A stretch of 64,000 bases of DNA, taken from positions 248,001 to 312,000 of the forward strand of contig NZ_JAVRHR010000002.1 of the NCBI RefSeq assembly GCF_031846445.1, read 5' to 3'. The DNA is from Croceitalea rosinachiae. Lineage in GTDB: Bacteria > Bacteroidota > Bacteroidia > Flavobacteriales > Flavobacteriaceae. A model generated the notes under the pieces. That model was given only the letters and a program-made list of their open reading frames with translations. It searched no databases and was not told the DNA's origin. Position 1 is the stretch's first letter. Every line of letters starts with the position of its first letter. Below are positions 45,600 to 55,136 of this stretch, in pieces. Both the position numbers and the translations under genes were made by a program.

Positions 45600-46095
45600 A
45601 ATTTAAATTTAAGTCCTCAATTTCATCAACGTTTTCATCTAAATACTCTAGTAAAATATCTTCATCAATTGAGTTTTCTGATTCTGCAATATTCATAATG
45701 CTTAAATTTTCAAAAGTTACTACTTCTGCTAATTCATAGGTTGAAAAATTTAGGTCATTACTTTCAAAATAGGCATCAATTTCAGCATTAGCTAAATCAT
45801 CAAAACCAAAACTTTGACTATTATTTTGATTGAAGAATAGGGTCAAAATCACAATAGCTGCTATTGATGCAGCTGCAAAATAATACTTACGGTAATTTTT
45901 GAGTTGTATAACCTTGGGTTGTATTTTTTTGTAAACTTCATCATGAACATATTCAAAATACCCATCTGGAGCAGAGAAACCATCATCAGGAGGAATAACA
46001 GATTCTTCTTTCACGATTTTATCTAGTAATCGCTCATTGAAGCTATCAAAATAACCTTCGGGGGTTTTGAATTTATTTTTGTGGTTCTTTTTCAT
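45583..46095 (-). CDS. Membrane anti-sigma factor-like protein
   Basis: A 170-residue protein with one transmembrane helix at about residues 68-85 (YYFAAASIAAIVILTLFF). The N-terminal cytoplasmic part repeats the pattern TPEGYFDSFNERLLDKI and APDGYFEYVHDEVYKKI. The C-terminal periplasmic tail is very acidic (Asp/Glu/Asn-rich). Position between an ECF sigma gene (33 bases upstream) and a secreted helical protein gene (17-base overlap) supports the anti-sigma call. No zinc-binding ZAS motif is visible, so the sigma-binding mode is unclear. Confidence 0.7.
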   Translation of the reverse strand: MKKNHKNKFKTPEGYFDSFNERLLDKIVKEESVIPPDDGFSAPDGYFEYVHDEVYKKIQPKVIQLKNYRKYYFAAASIAAIVILTLFFNQNNSQSFGFDDLANAEIDAYFESNDLNFSTYELAEVVTFENLSIMNIAESENSIDEDILLEYLDENVDEIEDLNLNYDEFE

Positions 46096-46128
46096 CTCAA
46101 TTATTTGACATTCAAACCTTCAAAAGGT

Positions 46129-46671
46129 TTAATCTGCTCTAAGATACGTTTCAATTTTTTTAACGGCCAAATGATAAGAGGCTTTTAAACCTCCTACGGA
46201 AGTTTCCAATATATCGGAAATCTCTTCATATTTCATTTCTTGATAATACTTCATATTGAACACTAGTTTTTGCTTTTCGGGTAGTGTTGCTAAAGCCTTT
46301 TGTAATTTCAATTGTATTTCCTCACCTTCAAAATACACATCGGCTTGCAAGTTTTCTACTAGTTGCTCCTGCATTTCTGCACTAGTAACCCCGAGCTTAC
46401 GTGATTTTTGTTTTAAAAAAGTTAACGACTCATTGGTTGCAATACGATACATCCAAGAATATAGTTTGCTCTGACCCTTAAACCCTTCAATACTTTTATA
46501 AACCTTTATAAAGGTATTTTGCAATACATCATCAGCGTCATCATGGTTCAACACAATTCTTCTAATATGCCAATACAAACGTTCTTTGTAGGTATTGACC
46601 AATACCTCAAAGGCTTTTGTTTGTGTCTCTTTGTTTTTTAGCTCGTTGACTAAGGCTTCTTCAGCAATCAA
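46129..46671 (-). CDS. ECF-type RNA polymerase sigma factor
   Basis: A 180-residue sigma factor with region 2 (NHDDADDVLQNTFIKVYKSI, then the -10-type recognition helix YSWMYRIATNESLTFLKQK) and region 4 (LPEKQKLVFNMKYYQEMKYEEIS). It lacks region 3 and the long N-terminus of housekeeping sigma factors, which defines the extracytoplasmic-function group. It heads a three-gene minus-strand operon with a membrane anti-sigma-like protein and a secreted sensor-like protein, closed by a terminator. The regulon is unknown. Confidence 0.92.
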   Translation of the reverse strand: MIAEEALVNELKNKETQTKAFEVLVNTYKERLYWHIRRIVLNHDDADDVLQNTFIKVYKSIEGFKGQSKLYSWMYRIATNESLTFLKQKSRKLGVTSAEMQEQLVENLQADVYFEGEEIQLKLQKALATLPEKQKLVFNMKYYQEMKYEEISDILETSVGGLKASYHLAVKKIETYLRAD

Positions 46672-46797
46672 ATGAAGATGTTTGGTGCTTTGACTACGAA
46701 GTTATAAAAAGGTTTAACTGCCTAAGACAGATTTCTTATAAATTATTCAAAGGCTTTTTTCAATACAGGTTTTTGAACTAGAGCTAACCTATGTTTA

Positions 46798-48627
46798 TTA
46801 TGAAAGGGTCTGCATTTCAACCAATTTTTTATATCCTTTAGCTGATTTCATAAGCTCATCATGAGTGCCTTGTTCAACGATTTTACCTTTGCTGAGTACA
46901 ACTATGGAATCTGCATTTTGTATGGTAGAAAGACGATGGGCAATTACAATAGAAGTTCTATTGCGCATCATCTTCTCTAAAGCATCTTGTACTAGACGTT
47001 CGCTTTCTGTATCTAATGCGGAAGTAGCTTCATCTAAAATCATTATTGGAGGGTTTTTTAAAACAGCACGGGCTATTGAAAGACGTTGTTTTTGCCCTCC
47101 ACTTAACTTGTTTCCGCCATCACCAATATTAGTGTCATAGCCCTTCGGAAGTTCCATAATAAAATTATGGGCATTGGCTATTTTGGCAGCTTCTATGATT
47201 TCTTCATCTGTTGCACTTTCTTTACCTAGACCGATATTGTTCTTTACTGTATCATTGAATAATATGGAATCTTGTGTTACCAAACCCATTAAATTTCGCA
47301 ACGATTTCTTTTTGATATTTTTAATATTGACATCATCAATAAAAATTTCGCCTTCATTAACATCATAAAAGCGAGTGACCAAATTTGCAATGGTACTTTT
47401 GCCACTGCCTGACTGCCCAACCAATGCTACAGTATGACCTTTATTTACTTTTAAATTGAAGTCTTGTAAAACATAATCATCTTCATACTTGAACGAAATG
47501 TTATTGAGCTTGAGATTAGATTCTAAGCTATCAATCGAAAGTGCATTTGAAGCATCTTTTATGGTATTCTCTTTATCTAGAACTTCAAAAATACGTTCGG
47601 CCGAGGCATTACCCTTTTTAATATTGTAATTGACCGTGGTAATAGCCTTTACGGGATTGATAATAGTGTAGAAAAGCCCAATATAGCCCATGAATTCTTG
47701 AGGGGTAAGTGTACTCTCATTGCCTAGAACAAGGCTTCCACCATACCAAAGAACTGTGATTACAACTGCCACACCCAAAAATTCACTGAATGGAGACGCG
47801 AGACCTTTACGTTGCAAAACAGCAGTCATCAATTTTTTAAATCGAAAAGTAGAGTCAGTAAATTTCGACGAAAGTCGTTCTTCTGCATTAAACCCTTTGA
47901 TAATTTTTAATGCCCCTAAAGTTTCTTCTAAAAAGGATAAGAAAGTCCCTGTTTCTTTTTGGGCCTCTAGAGATTGGGCTTTTAGGCGCTTACCAACTAC
48001 AGAAATCAAGAAGCCAGCTATAGGCAAAAAGATAAAAACAAATAAGGTTAATTGTGGACTAATAGCCAACATTGAAATTAAAACAATAAGTATTGTAATA
48101 GGCTCTCTTGCCAATGATTCTAAAGAATTAATGATGGATCCTTCTACTTCTTTAACATCAGAGGTCATTCTTGCAAGTAAATCGCCTTTTCTTGTTTCTG
48201 TAAAGTACCCAATTGGCAAGTCTAAAGTCTTAAAATATAACTTATCTTGAATGTCCTTTACCATTCCAGTTCTCAAATAAGCAAGTACATACATTGCTGC
48301 ATACCTAAAGGCATTTTTAAGAAAAAAGATAATGATGCTGGTTATACATATGAAGACTAATGCCGCCACTGGCCCTTCTTCATTTACTTTTACAGTTAAA
48401 AAGTAATTTAAAGAGTCTGTGAGATAAGATTGAAGGTTTCCTAATCCATTATAAATTGGAGCTTCTGCGACTTCTTCTTGTGTTCCAAACAATATTCCTA
48501 AAGTCGGGATAAAAATTATAATCGATAATACGTTGAATATCGAGTATAAAATATTGAACAAGATATTTAGTAATGCAAACGATTTATACGGCTTAGCAAA
48601 CCGTAAAATCTTTTTAAAGTAATTCAT
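46798..48627 (-). CDS. ABC exporter, MsbA-like (fused membrane and ATPase domains)
   Basis: A 609-residue half-transporter. Six transmembrane helices occupy residues 15-330. The ATPase domain (about 365-605) has Walker A ALVGQSGSGKSTIANL, the signature LSGGQKQRLSIARA, Walker B PPIMILDEATSALD and switch His in IVIAHRLST. It resembles MsbA/lipid or drug exporters acting as a homodimer in the inner membrane; the substrate is unknown. It begins 3 bases after the phosphohexomutase gene, so the two form an operon. Confidence 0.92.
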   Translation of the reverse strand: MNYFKKILRFAKPYKSFALLNILFNILYSIFNVLSIIIFIPTLGILFGTQEEVAEAPIYNGLGNLQSYLTDSLNYFLTVKVNEEGPVAALVFICITSIIIFFLKNAFRYAAMYVLAYLRTGMVKDIQDKLYFKTLDLPIGYFTETRKGDLLARMTSDVKEVEGSIINSLESLAREPITILIVLISMLAISPQLTLFVFIFLPIAGFLISVVGKRLKAQSLEAQKETGTFLSFLEETLGALKIIKGFNAEERLSSKFTDSTFRFKKLMTAVLQRKGLASPFSEFLGVAVVITVLWYGGSLVLGNESTLTPQEFMGYIGLFYTIINPVKAITTVNYNIKKGNASAERIFEVLDKENTIKDASNALSIDSLESNLKLNNISFKYEDDYVLQDFNLKVNKGHTVALVGQSGSGKSTIANLVTRFYDVNEGEIFIDDVNIKNIKKKSLRNLMGLVTQDSILFNDTVKNNIGLGKESATDEEIIEAAKIANAHNFIMELPKGYDTNIGDGGNKLSGGQKQRLSIARAVLKNPPIMILDEATSALDTESERLVQDALEKMMRNRTSIVIAHRLSTIQNADSIVVLSKGKIVEQGTHDELMKSAKGYKKLVEMQTLS

Positions 48628-48630
48628 TCA

Positions 48631-50337
48631 CTATAAATTCAATTCTGCCACGATTCCTTCTAATTTAGAATCTAGCTGCGAATTTACGGATTTAAAATCC
48701 TCGGCTTTGGTTAAAATTGTGTTAGTGCTCATGTAAAATTTCACTTTAGGCTCTGTACCACTAGGTCTGGCTGCAATACGAGTGCCATCCTCCGTTTCAT
48801 AAATCAATACATTGGATTTTGGTAAATCAATTGATTTTTCTTCACCAGTTTGCACATTTTTTGATATGGAGGTATTGTAGTCTTCAATCCAAAGTACTTT
48901 TGAGCCCTGAACAGATTCTACAGGATTTTCCTTGAAATCTTTTAACATTTGTTTGATTTCATCTGCTCCGCTCATACCTTTTTTTGTAATTGAGATTAGT
49001 TTTTCCTTATAGAAACCAAATTGCACATAACAATCAATCAAATCTTTATAAAATGAGCTGCCATTAGCTTTTGCCTGTGCCGCAATTTCGCAAGCCAATA
49101 GGGTGGAGGTTACGGCATCTTTATCGCGAACAAAATCACCTACCATATATCCAAAACTTTCTTCACCACCACCAACAAAGGTAGATGCCGGAAAGTCTTT
49201 GATCATTTTACCAATCCATTTAAAACCAGTTAATGATGTTTTGCATTCAACTCCATAAGCTTCTGCCATTTGAGCCATCATAGGTGTTGAAACTATGGTT
49301 GAAGCTATAAATTCATTGCCTTTTAAACCTTTTGCTTTATGTTGGTCTAACAAAAATTTAGTCATTAAAACCATGGTTTGATTTCCATTGAGCAATTCCA
49401 TTTCGCCTTCGAGATTGCGAACTGCGATTCCTAATCGGTCGCTATCTGGGTCTGTACCCACGACCATGTCAGCATCAATTTCTTCTGCTTTTGCAATGGC
49501 CATTGCCAATGCTTCAGGTTCTTCTGGATTAGGAGATTTTACGGTAGGGAAATTTCCGTCTGGTTCTGCTTGTTCTTGAATTACGGTTACATTTTTATAT
49601 CCAGCACGTTTTAAAACCTCAGGAATGGCCGTAATTGAAGTTCCATGAATAGAAGTGAAAACAATTTTAAAATTGTCTTTACCGTCAGCATCAAAGTTTC
49701 CGTTTTTTACAGATTCATTAAAGAAAGCTTCATCAACTTCAGTATCAATCGACTCGATTAAATTGTGATTTGCAGTGAATTTGATATCTTCAAAAGAAAG
49801 CGAATCAATTTCCGCAATGATTTCCCCATCCTCAGGTGGCACAATTTGTCCTCCATCGCCCCAATAAACCTTATATCCATTATATTCAGGGGGGTTATGT
49901 GAAGCGGTCAAGACAATGCCTGCATGACAGTTTAAATGCCTTACAGCAAAAGAAAGCTCAGGAGTGGTTCTAAGAGCTGAAAAACGAAAAACTTTAATTC
50001 CATTAGCAGAGAGAACCTCTGCAACTACCTGTGATAAGCTATCGCTATTGTGACGGCAATCGTAGGCAATGACCACTTTTAGCTCATCATGTGGAAATGT
50101 TTGATTCAAATAATTGCTGAGCCCTTGGGTACTTTTGCCTAAGGTGTATTTATTGATTCTATTAGTGCCAACACCCATAATACCGCGCATACCACCAGTA
50201 CCAAATTCTAAGTCTTTATAAAACCGTTCTTTTAGTTCTTCGGTATCCGTTTGTATTAAATTTTCAATCTCTTTTTTAGTAGCTGTATCAAAGAAATCAG
50301 TTAGCCATGACTTGGCAGTAGCGGTAATAGAATCCAT
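48631..50337 (-). CDS. Phosphoglucomutase/phosphomannomutase family enzyme
   Basis: A 568-residue alpha-D-phosphohexomutase. The phosphoserine is S146 in TASHNPPEYNGYKVYW, the metal loop is TDPDSDRLG, the sugar loop GGEESFGYM, and the phosphate-binding loop RPSGTEPKVKFY. The length matches PgcA/PGM2-like members. It interconverts hexose-1- and -6-phosphates and so supplies sugar nucleotides, including the UDP-glucose route used by the trehalose synthase elsewhere in the window. It is first in a two-gene operon with the ABC exporter. Confidence 0.92.
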   Translation of the reverse strand: MDSITATAKSWLTDFFDTATKKEIENLIQTDTEELKERFYKDLEFGTGGMRGIMGVGTNRINKYTLGKSTQGLSNYLNQTFPHDELKVVIAYDCRHNSDSLSQVVAEVLSANGIKVFRFSALRTTPELSFAVRHLNCHAGIVLTASHNPPEYNGYKVYWGDGGQIVPPEDGEIIAEIDSLSFEDIKFTANHNLIESIDTEVDEAFFNESVKNGNFDADGKDNFKIVFTSIHGTSITAIPEVLKRAGYKNVTVIQEQAEPDGNFPTVKSPNPEEPEALAMAIAKAEEIDADMVVGTDPDSDRLGIAVRNLEGEMELLNGNQTMVLMTKFLLDQHKAKGLKGNEFIASTIVSTPMMAQMAEAYGVECKTSLTGFKWIGKMIKDFPASTFVGGGEESFGYMVGDFVRDKDAVTSTLLACEIAAQAKANGSSFYKDLIDCYVQFGFYKEKLISITKKGMSGADEIKQMLKDFKENPVESVQGSKVLWIEDYNTSISKNVQTGEEKSIDLPKSNVLIYETEDGTRIAARPSGTEPKVKFYMSTNTILTKAEDFKSVNSQLDSKLEGIVAELNL

Positions 50338-50431
50338 AAAAATCGTTTTCTTTTAATTTAATCTAAAATTACATCAGAATATTCGCACTTAATAACGCTC
50401 AAAGTAAAAAAATATTAAAATGACCGGTAAA

Positions 50432-50463
50432 TTGGGTAATGATGCCTTTTTTTATTATGTTTC
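50432..50463 (+). promoter_or_regulatory. Candidate promoter of the T9SS cargo gene
   Basis: TTG (50432-50434), 21 bases, TATGTTTC (50456-50463), one mismatch to TAnnTTTG. The box ends 6 bases before the ATG at 50470, so the transcript would be almost leaderless. Confidence 0.3.
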
Positions 50464-50469
50464 TAAGTT

Positions 50470-53103
50470 ATGAGAACCATTTTAATTCTGGCAACATTAT
50501 TTTTTACGATTAATAGTTTCTCCCAACTAGAAGCTGCTAATTGGTATTTTGGAGAAGCTGCAGGATTAAACTTTAATTCAGGAATACCTATACCGCATTT
50601 AGATGGCCAATTAAATAGTGTAGAAGGTAGTGCCTCAATTTCTGACCCAAACGGAAGTTTATTGTTTTATACTAATGGTAACACCATTTGGAATGCGAAT
50701 CATGAGATAATGCCAAATGGAGAAGGTATAAAGGGGAGTTCCTCTGGATCTCAAACTGCGTTAATTGTTCCTAACCCCGTCAATAATACGATTTACTATG
50801 TTTTTACGACTGATGATGCACTGTTAGCTGACTTAGGTCAAAATAATGGTTTTAATTATACGGTTATAGATATATCACTTAATAATGGCAGAGGTGGTGT
50901 TTTGGAAAAGAATTTACCCTTACTGCCAATAGGATCTGAAAAAGTTTCTGGGATTTTGAATTTTAATGAAAATTATTTTTGGGTAGTTACGCATTTTAGA
51001 GACCGGTTCTATAGCTATAAGGTTGATGAGAACGGTGTTGATACTAATCCAATAATTTCAATATTAGGACCATCCATTACTGATTTTAGAAATGGCAGAG
51101 GTTCTTTAAAACTATCACCAGACGGCACTAAATTGGCAATGTCATACCTTATTCAAGAACCAAAATATGACTCAAGTTTATTTATTTTTGACTTTGATGC
51201 AACTACCGGTATAGTAAGTAATCCGGTTGAAGCATTATCTCATAGACGCGCTTATTATGGTCTGGAATTCTCTTCGAACTCAAAAATGCTTTATGCCTCG
51301 GGAGTAAATTATAACAGAGATAATAATCTCGAAAATATTAAAGTTATACAGTATAATTTAGAAAGTGCAAATTTTTTTTCAGAAGGAAAGGTTGTTCTAG
51401 ATTTTCAAAACAATACAGGCTTTTTTGTAGCTGGAGCATTGCAAATAGGAATTGATAAAAGAATCTATCATTCAATACCCAATGCAAGGCTATCTGTAAT
51501 AAGGGAACCAAATAAAGATGCGCGGTTGACCAATTCAGAAAAGTTTACTGTTGATTTAGGGGGAAGAGAGGGAAGATTTGGATTACCTCCATACATTCAG
51601 TCTTTTTTTGAAACAATCATTAATATTGAAAATTATTGTTTGGGTGATACCACCACCTTCACTCCAGATGGGAATAATAATATCACGGATATTTCATGGA
51701 ACTTTGGAGATCCTGATTCTGGAGCTCTTAATTTTTCAAATAATATAATCGGAGAGCACATCTTTTCTAAGGCAGGAATTTATAAGGTTGTTATTAATGT
51801 TGAATATAGCAATGGAAACCCCCGTCAATTTATTGAATATGTTGATATAAAACCAGCGCCCAATGTCTTAACTGAGGTCGAGCTTGTACAATGCGATATT
51901 GATGGTATTGATGACGGAATAACTTCATTTAATCTTGAAGAGGCTATTCCAATATTTGATAATGGTATTGAAAATCTTGATGTTTTCTTTTTTGACACTG
52001 AGGCAAATGCTATCATGAATCAAAACGAACTATCTCCATTAGGTTATCGAAATGATGCGGCAGATAATATAATATATGCGAAGGTTTCAACAGGCTTAGA
52101 ATGTTTTTCCTTGATCGAAATTACGCTAATTACACAACCTATGTCTAATTTAAGACTTTATGATACCTTGTACATTTGTGATGGTCGTTTCAGGGACAAT
52201 ATGATTATAGCAAACCTTTCAAGAGTGATTGAACAGCTTTCTGAGGATTTTGGAGACACGGAAATATCATTATATATTAATGAGGATGATGCTCTTTTTG
52301 AGTTAAATCAATTGAAGTTGGAAGACTATAGTTTTAGCGCATCAAATATTCCAGAATTATTTTTTAGAATTGAAGAAGACCATGATTGTGCGTTCATAGG
52401 AAAAGTTGAATTGGTTGTTGTAGAATCGCCAGACCATGAAGAAACAAAATTAGTTTATTTGTGCGATGGCTTAGCTAATTTAAATGCACCAGATGGGTTT
52501 GATGACTACTTATGGAATTTTGGAATAATGCAACAAGAAATAACAGTAAAAGAACCTGGTATTTATGACGTAGTATTTTCGACGGGAACCTGTGTTTACA
52601 TCCAAACCGTTGAAGTTTTACCAGAAATTGGGATAGAAGTTGAGAATGTCATTGTACAAGATTTTCGCCGTAACAATCAAGTGAGTGTTATTCTAGGTAT
52701 AAATCAATCAGGTGAAAACACTACTTTTTCTATTGATGGAGGGCTTAATTTTCAAGAATCTAATGTTTTTAATAACATTTTACCTGGGTTATATGATTTG
52801 GTGGTTGATAATGGTTGTTCTATTTATGAAGAAGAAATTATCGTAGGTGCTATGCCTAATTTTTTTACACCAAACAATGATGGTTTTAATGATATGTGGA
52901 CGTTAAGTAATTCTAGCTATTTTCCTGATTATAAAGTTTCCATTTATGATCGCTATGGAAAATTGATTACATCATTTAGAGATGGCCAATCTGGGTGGGA
53001 TGGACGCTATCAAAACAAGAATATGCCAGCGGACGATTATTGGTATCATCTTGAATTAATTGATGGAAGAGATATAAAAGGATTTTTTGCTTTGAAACGC
53101 TAA
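50470..53103 (+). CDS. T9SS cargo protein with type B C-terminal sorting domain
   Basis: An 877-residue secreted protein with signal peptide MRTILILATLFFTINSFSQ. Residues 20-400 look like a propeller (repeated LSPDGTKLA / FSSNSKMLYASG phrases). A PKD domain lies near 415-460 (ISWNFGDPDSGA). The C-terminal 85 residues are the gliding motility-associated type B domain (MPNFFTPNNDGFNDMWTL, VSIYDRYGKLI, WDGRYQNKNMPADDYWY), which directs export by the type IX system and attachment or release at the cell surface. Function of the passenger is unknown. Its stop overlaps that of the convergent glycosyltransferase gene by 4 bases. Confidence 0.92.
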   Translation: MRTILILATLFFTINSFSQLEAANWYFGEAAGLNFNSGIPIPHLDGQLNSVEGSASISDPNGSLLFYTNGNTIWNANHEIMPNGEGIKGSSSGSQTALIVPNPVNNTIYYVFTTDDALLADLGQNNGFNYTVIDISLNNGRGGVLEKNLPLLPIGSEKVSGILNFNENYFWVVTHFRDRFYSYKVDENGVDTNPIISILGPSITDFRNGRGSLKLSPDGTKLAMSYLIQEPKYDSSLFIFDFDATTGIVSNPVEALSHRRAYYGLEFSSNSKMLYASGVNYNRDNNLENIKVIQYNLESANFFSEGKVVLDFQNNTGFFVAGALQIGIDKRIYHSIPNARLSVIREPNKDARLTNSEKFTVDLGGREGRFGLPPYIQSFFETIINIENYCLGDTTTFTPDGNNNITDISWNFGDPDSGALNFSNNIIGEHIFSKAGIYKVVINVEYSNGNPRQFIEYVDIKPAPNVLTEVELVQCDIDGIDDGITSFNLEEAIPIFDNGIENLDVFFFDTEANAIMNQNELSPLGYRNDAADNIIYAKVSTGLECFSLIEITLITQPMSNLRLYDTLYICDGRFRDNMIIANLSRVIEQLSEDFGDTEISLYINEDDALFELNQLKLEDYSFSASNIPELFFRIEEDHDCAFIGKVELVVVESPDHEETKLVYLCDGLANLNAPDGFDDYLWNFGIMQQEITVKEPGIYDVVFSTGTCVYIQTVEVLPEIGIEVENVIVQDFRRNNQVSVILGINQSGENTTFSIDGGLNFQESNVFNNILPGLYDLVVDNGCSIYEEEIIVGAMPNFFTPNNDGFNDMWTLSNSSYFPDYKVSIYDRYGKLITSFRDGQSGWDGRYQNKNMPADDYWYHLELIDGRDIKGFFALKR

Positions 53104-54047
53104 GTGTTTAAGGTTTCAGATATTTTGTAGTTTTCGGTTGCTTTTTTGAAACGAATCATAATTTCTCCCAAAAACCCTGCTAAAAACAATTGGGTTCCAA
53201 TGATCATACTTGCCAGAGCAATATAGAATTGGGGTCTGTCGGTAATTAAACGTCCTGTGGGATTGAGAAAAAGCTTGTCAATTCCTAGATAAATCGAAAA
53301 AGAAAAACCAATAAAGAACATAAGCACACCTAAAGCACCGAAGAGGTGCATTGGTCTTTTTCCAAATTTTGTGACAAACCAAATTGTAACTAAATCTAAA
53401 AATCCATTAATAAAGCGCTCGATTCCGAATTTAGTGCTGCCATATTTTCTGGCTTGATGTCGAACAACTTTTTCGCCTATTTTTTGGTAGCCGGCATTTT
53501 TTGCTAGAACAGGTATGTAGCGATGCATTTCTCCTGAAACCTCAATAGTTTTTATAACCTCATTTTTAAAGGCTTTTAACCCGCAGTTAAAATCGTGTAA
53601 TTGCACACCAGATGTTCTTCTGGCGGCCCAATTGAAGAGTTTTGAGGGTAAGTTTTTTGATAAAAAAGAATCATATCTCTTTTTCTTCCAACCTGAGACA
53701 ATATCAAAATCGTTTTTAGAAACCAGCTCGTATAATTCTGGAATCTCTTCCGGATTATCTTGAAGGTCAGCATCCATAGTAATAACTACTTCGCCTGTTG
53801 CTTCTTTAAAACCCGCATGTAAGGCCTGCGATTTGCCAAAATTTCTATGAAAACGAATGCCTTTTACATTTTTATTTTGGGTAGATAATTCTTGAATAAC
53901 GTTCCAAGAATGATCCGAACTACCATCATCAATAAAAATTACCTCAAATAAAAAATGATTGGATTGCATGACTTCTGCAATCCAACCATATAGCTCTTTT
54001 AATGATTCTTCTTCGTTAAGTAAGGGAATTACAATGGATAATTGCAT
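53100..54047 (-). CDS. Family 2 glycosyltransferase (DPM1/polyprenyl-phosphate type)
   Basis: A 315-residue inverting GT-A enzyme. It shows SIVIPLLNEEESLKEL, IDDGSSDHSW, DADLQDNPEEIPE (metal DxD) and HDFNCGLKAFKNEV, and two C-terminal transmembrane helices (about 230-300). This is the layout of GtrB/DPM1-like polyprenyl-phosphate sugar transferases, which load a sugar on undecaprenyl phosphate. It lies downstream of the DUF4199 gene on the same strand (41 bases). A TATTTTTG -7 box at 54069-54076 in that gap may give it a separate promoter. Confidence 0.9.
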   Translation of the reverse strand: MQLSIVIPLLNEEESLKELYGWIAEVMQSNHFLFEVIFIDDGSSDHSWNVIQELSTQNKNVKGIRFHRNFGKSQALHAGFKEATGEVVITMDADLQDNPEEIPELYELVSKNDFDIVSGWKKKRYDSFLSKNLPSKLFNWAARRTSGVQLHDFNCGLKAFKNEVIKTIEVSGEMHRYIPVLAKNAGYQKIGEKVVRHQARKYGSTKFGIERFINGFLDLVTIWFVTKFGKRPMHLFGALGVLMFFIGFSFSIYLGIDKLFLNPTGRLITDRPQFYIALASMIIGTQLFLAGFLGEIMIRFKKATENYKISETLNT

Positions 54048-54088
54048 TGCTTAAAATAGATTTCCCTTCAAAAATACTATTTTCTGAT

Positions 54089-54610
54089 TTAGTAAGTCGA
54101 TTGTTCTTTTTTCATAATAAGACCACCAATTAATCCGGCTATAAGCCCTAAAATGGTTTGAATAATTAAAATAAAAGGATAGGCTAAATAAGCAAACTTT
54201 TTTTGCATTTCCATTCCTTGATCCCATTGCTCTTGGGTAAGGCTAGGGTTATCTTTAAATGCCTTTACTTTGGCAATCTCTCCGGCTTTATCCATGAAAT
54301 CAGGTTCGATAACATTGGTCAATAAAAAGTAATAGACTAAACCGATAATAGCACCAACCACAGCTGTTGCTGCTCCGATTTTTAATGCTTCACTGAGCTT
54401 TAAAAATCCACCATTTGCTTTTTTAAATTGTGAAATAGCGAACAATACTACTACTGCCAGTAATGAGATACCAATTAATTGAATTGGTAATGTTTGTTCA
54501 TAATGCATGCCGGCCATCATTAGCATTACATTAAATATGATACCTACGACACCTAAAATTATACCGTAGGTCCATGAAAATTTTCCAATTTTGGGTTGAT
54601 TTTCTTCCAT
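54089..54610 (-). CDS. DUF4199 family membrane protein
   Basis: A 173-residue protein with four hydrophobic segments: residues about 12-32, 43-60, 83-105 and 145-166. The pattern (WTYGIILGVVGIIFN, FLKLSEALKIGAATAVVGAIIG, a short periplasmic loop, and IIQTILGLIAGLIGGLIMKK) is that of DUF4199, found almost only in Bacteroidota and of unknown function. It precedes the polyprenyl-type glycosyltransferase gene on the same strand. Confidence 0.85.
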   Translation of the reverse strand: MEENQPKIGKFSWTYGIILGVVGIIFNVMLMMAGMHYEQTLPIQLIGISLLAVVVLFAISQFKKANGGFLKLSEALKIGAATAVVGAIIGLVYYFLLTNVIEPDFMDKAGEIAKVKAFKDNPSLTQEQWDQGMEMQKKFAYLAYPFILIIQTILGLIAGLIGGLIMKKEQSTY

Positions 54611-54709
54611 CTTAAATTTATGTTTATGGTTGATTACTCTAGTTAGTTAATGTTAATGGTTTAATGTTACAACTAAAGGTACATTTTTTTCTTTTTTTGG
54701 TCTTCTAAG

Positions 54710-54739
54710 TTGTGTTTGTTCAAATTTTGACTAAATTTG
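54710..54739 (+). promoter_or_regulatory. Promoter of rpmE2 (TTG-N19-TAnnTTTG)
   Basis: TTG at 54710-54712, exactly 19 bases, TAAATTTG at 54732-54739: a perfect Bacteroidota housekeeping promoter. Transcription should start near 54745, leaving about 44 bases of leader before the L31 ATG. Confidence 0.85.
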
Positions 54740-54788
54740 CAGCCTCAATTAGGTGCCTGTTGGAATGGGTGCTGAAAATTTATTTATA

Positions 54789-55055
54789 ATGAAAACAGGT
54801 ATACACCCCGAAGATTATAGGTTAGTTGCTTTTAAAGACATGTCAAATGAAGATGTTTTTATTACAAAATCAACAGCTGAGGCCAAAGAAAATATCACCA
54901 TTGATGGTGTTGAATATCCATTAATCAAACTAGAGATTTCTAGAACATCACATCCTTTCTATACTGGTAAGACGAAACTTATCGATACTGCGGGTAGAAT
55001 TGATAAGTTCAAGAACAAATACAAGAAGTTCAAGAAAGAAGAGAAGTCTGAATAG
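54789..55055 (+). CDS. rpmE2: 50S ribosomal protein L31 type B
   Basis: An 88-residue protein starting at ATG 54789 (MKTGIHPEDYRLVAFKDMS). The frame opens 12 codons earlier, but that extension is not part of the family. It has the type B features: no CxxC zinc motif, the SRTSHPFYTGK signature, and a lysine-rich C-terminus. It binds the central protuberance of the large subunit. It has its own perfect promoter and a strong terminator. Confidence 0.95.
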   Translation: MKTGIHPEDYRLVAFKDMSNEDVFITKSTAEAKENITIDGVEYPLIKLEISRTSHPFYTGKTKLIDTAGRIDKFKNKYKKFKKEEKSE

Positions 55056-55079
55056 ACTTTTTTGAAAATATATTTTGAG

Positions 55080-55109
55080 CGCCTTCGTTTTATAGCGAAG
55101 GCGTTTTTT
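55080..55109 (+). terminator. Rho-independent terminator of rpmE2
   Basis: Perfect 8-pair stem CGCCTTCG / CGAAGGCG with an 8-base loop, then TTTTTT. It begins 25 bases after the L31 stop. It lies upstream of the GlmU-like gene's ATG, supporting the later start of that gene. Confidence 0.9.
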
Positions 55110-55136
55110 ATTTTTACAGTATTGAAACAACTAGAA

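Noticed and set aside
47720..48250. 176-codon open frame on the plus strand within the ABC exporter gene
   Set aside because: Antisense to the transmembrane domain of a clear ABC exporter; residue composition is that of a shadow frame.
55062..55136. N-terminal extension of the GlmU-like frame
   Set aside because: It runs through the rpmE2 terminator hairpin; the family begins at MNFILSDGN.
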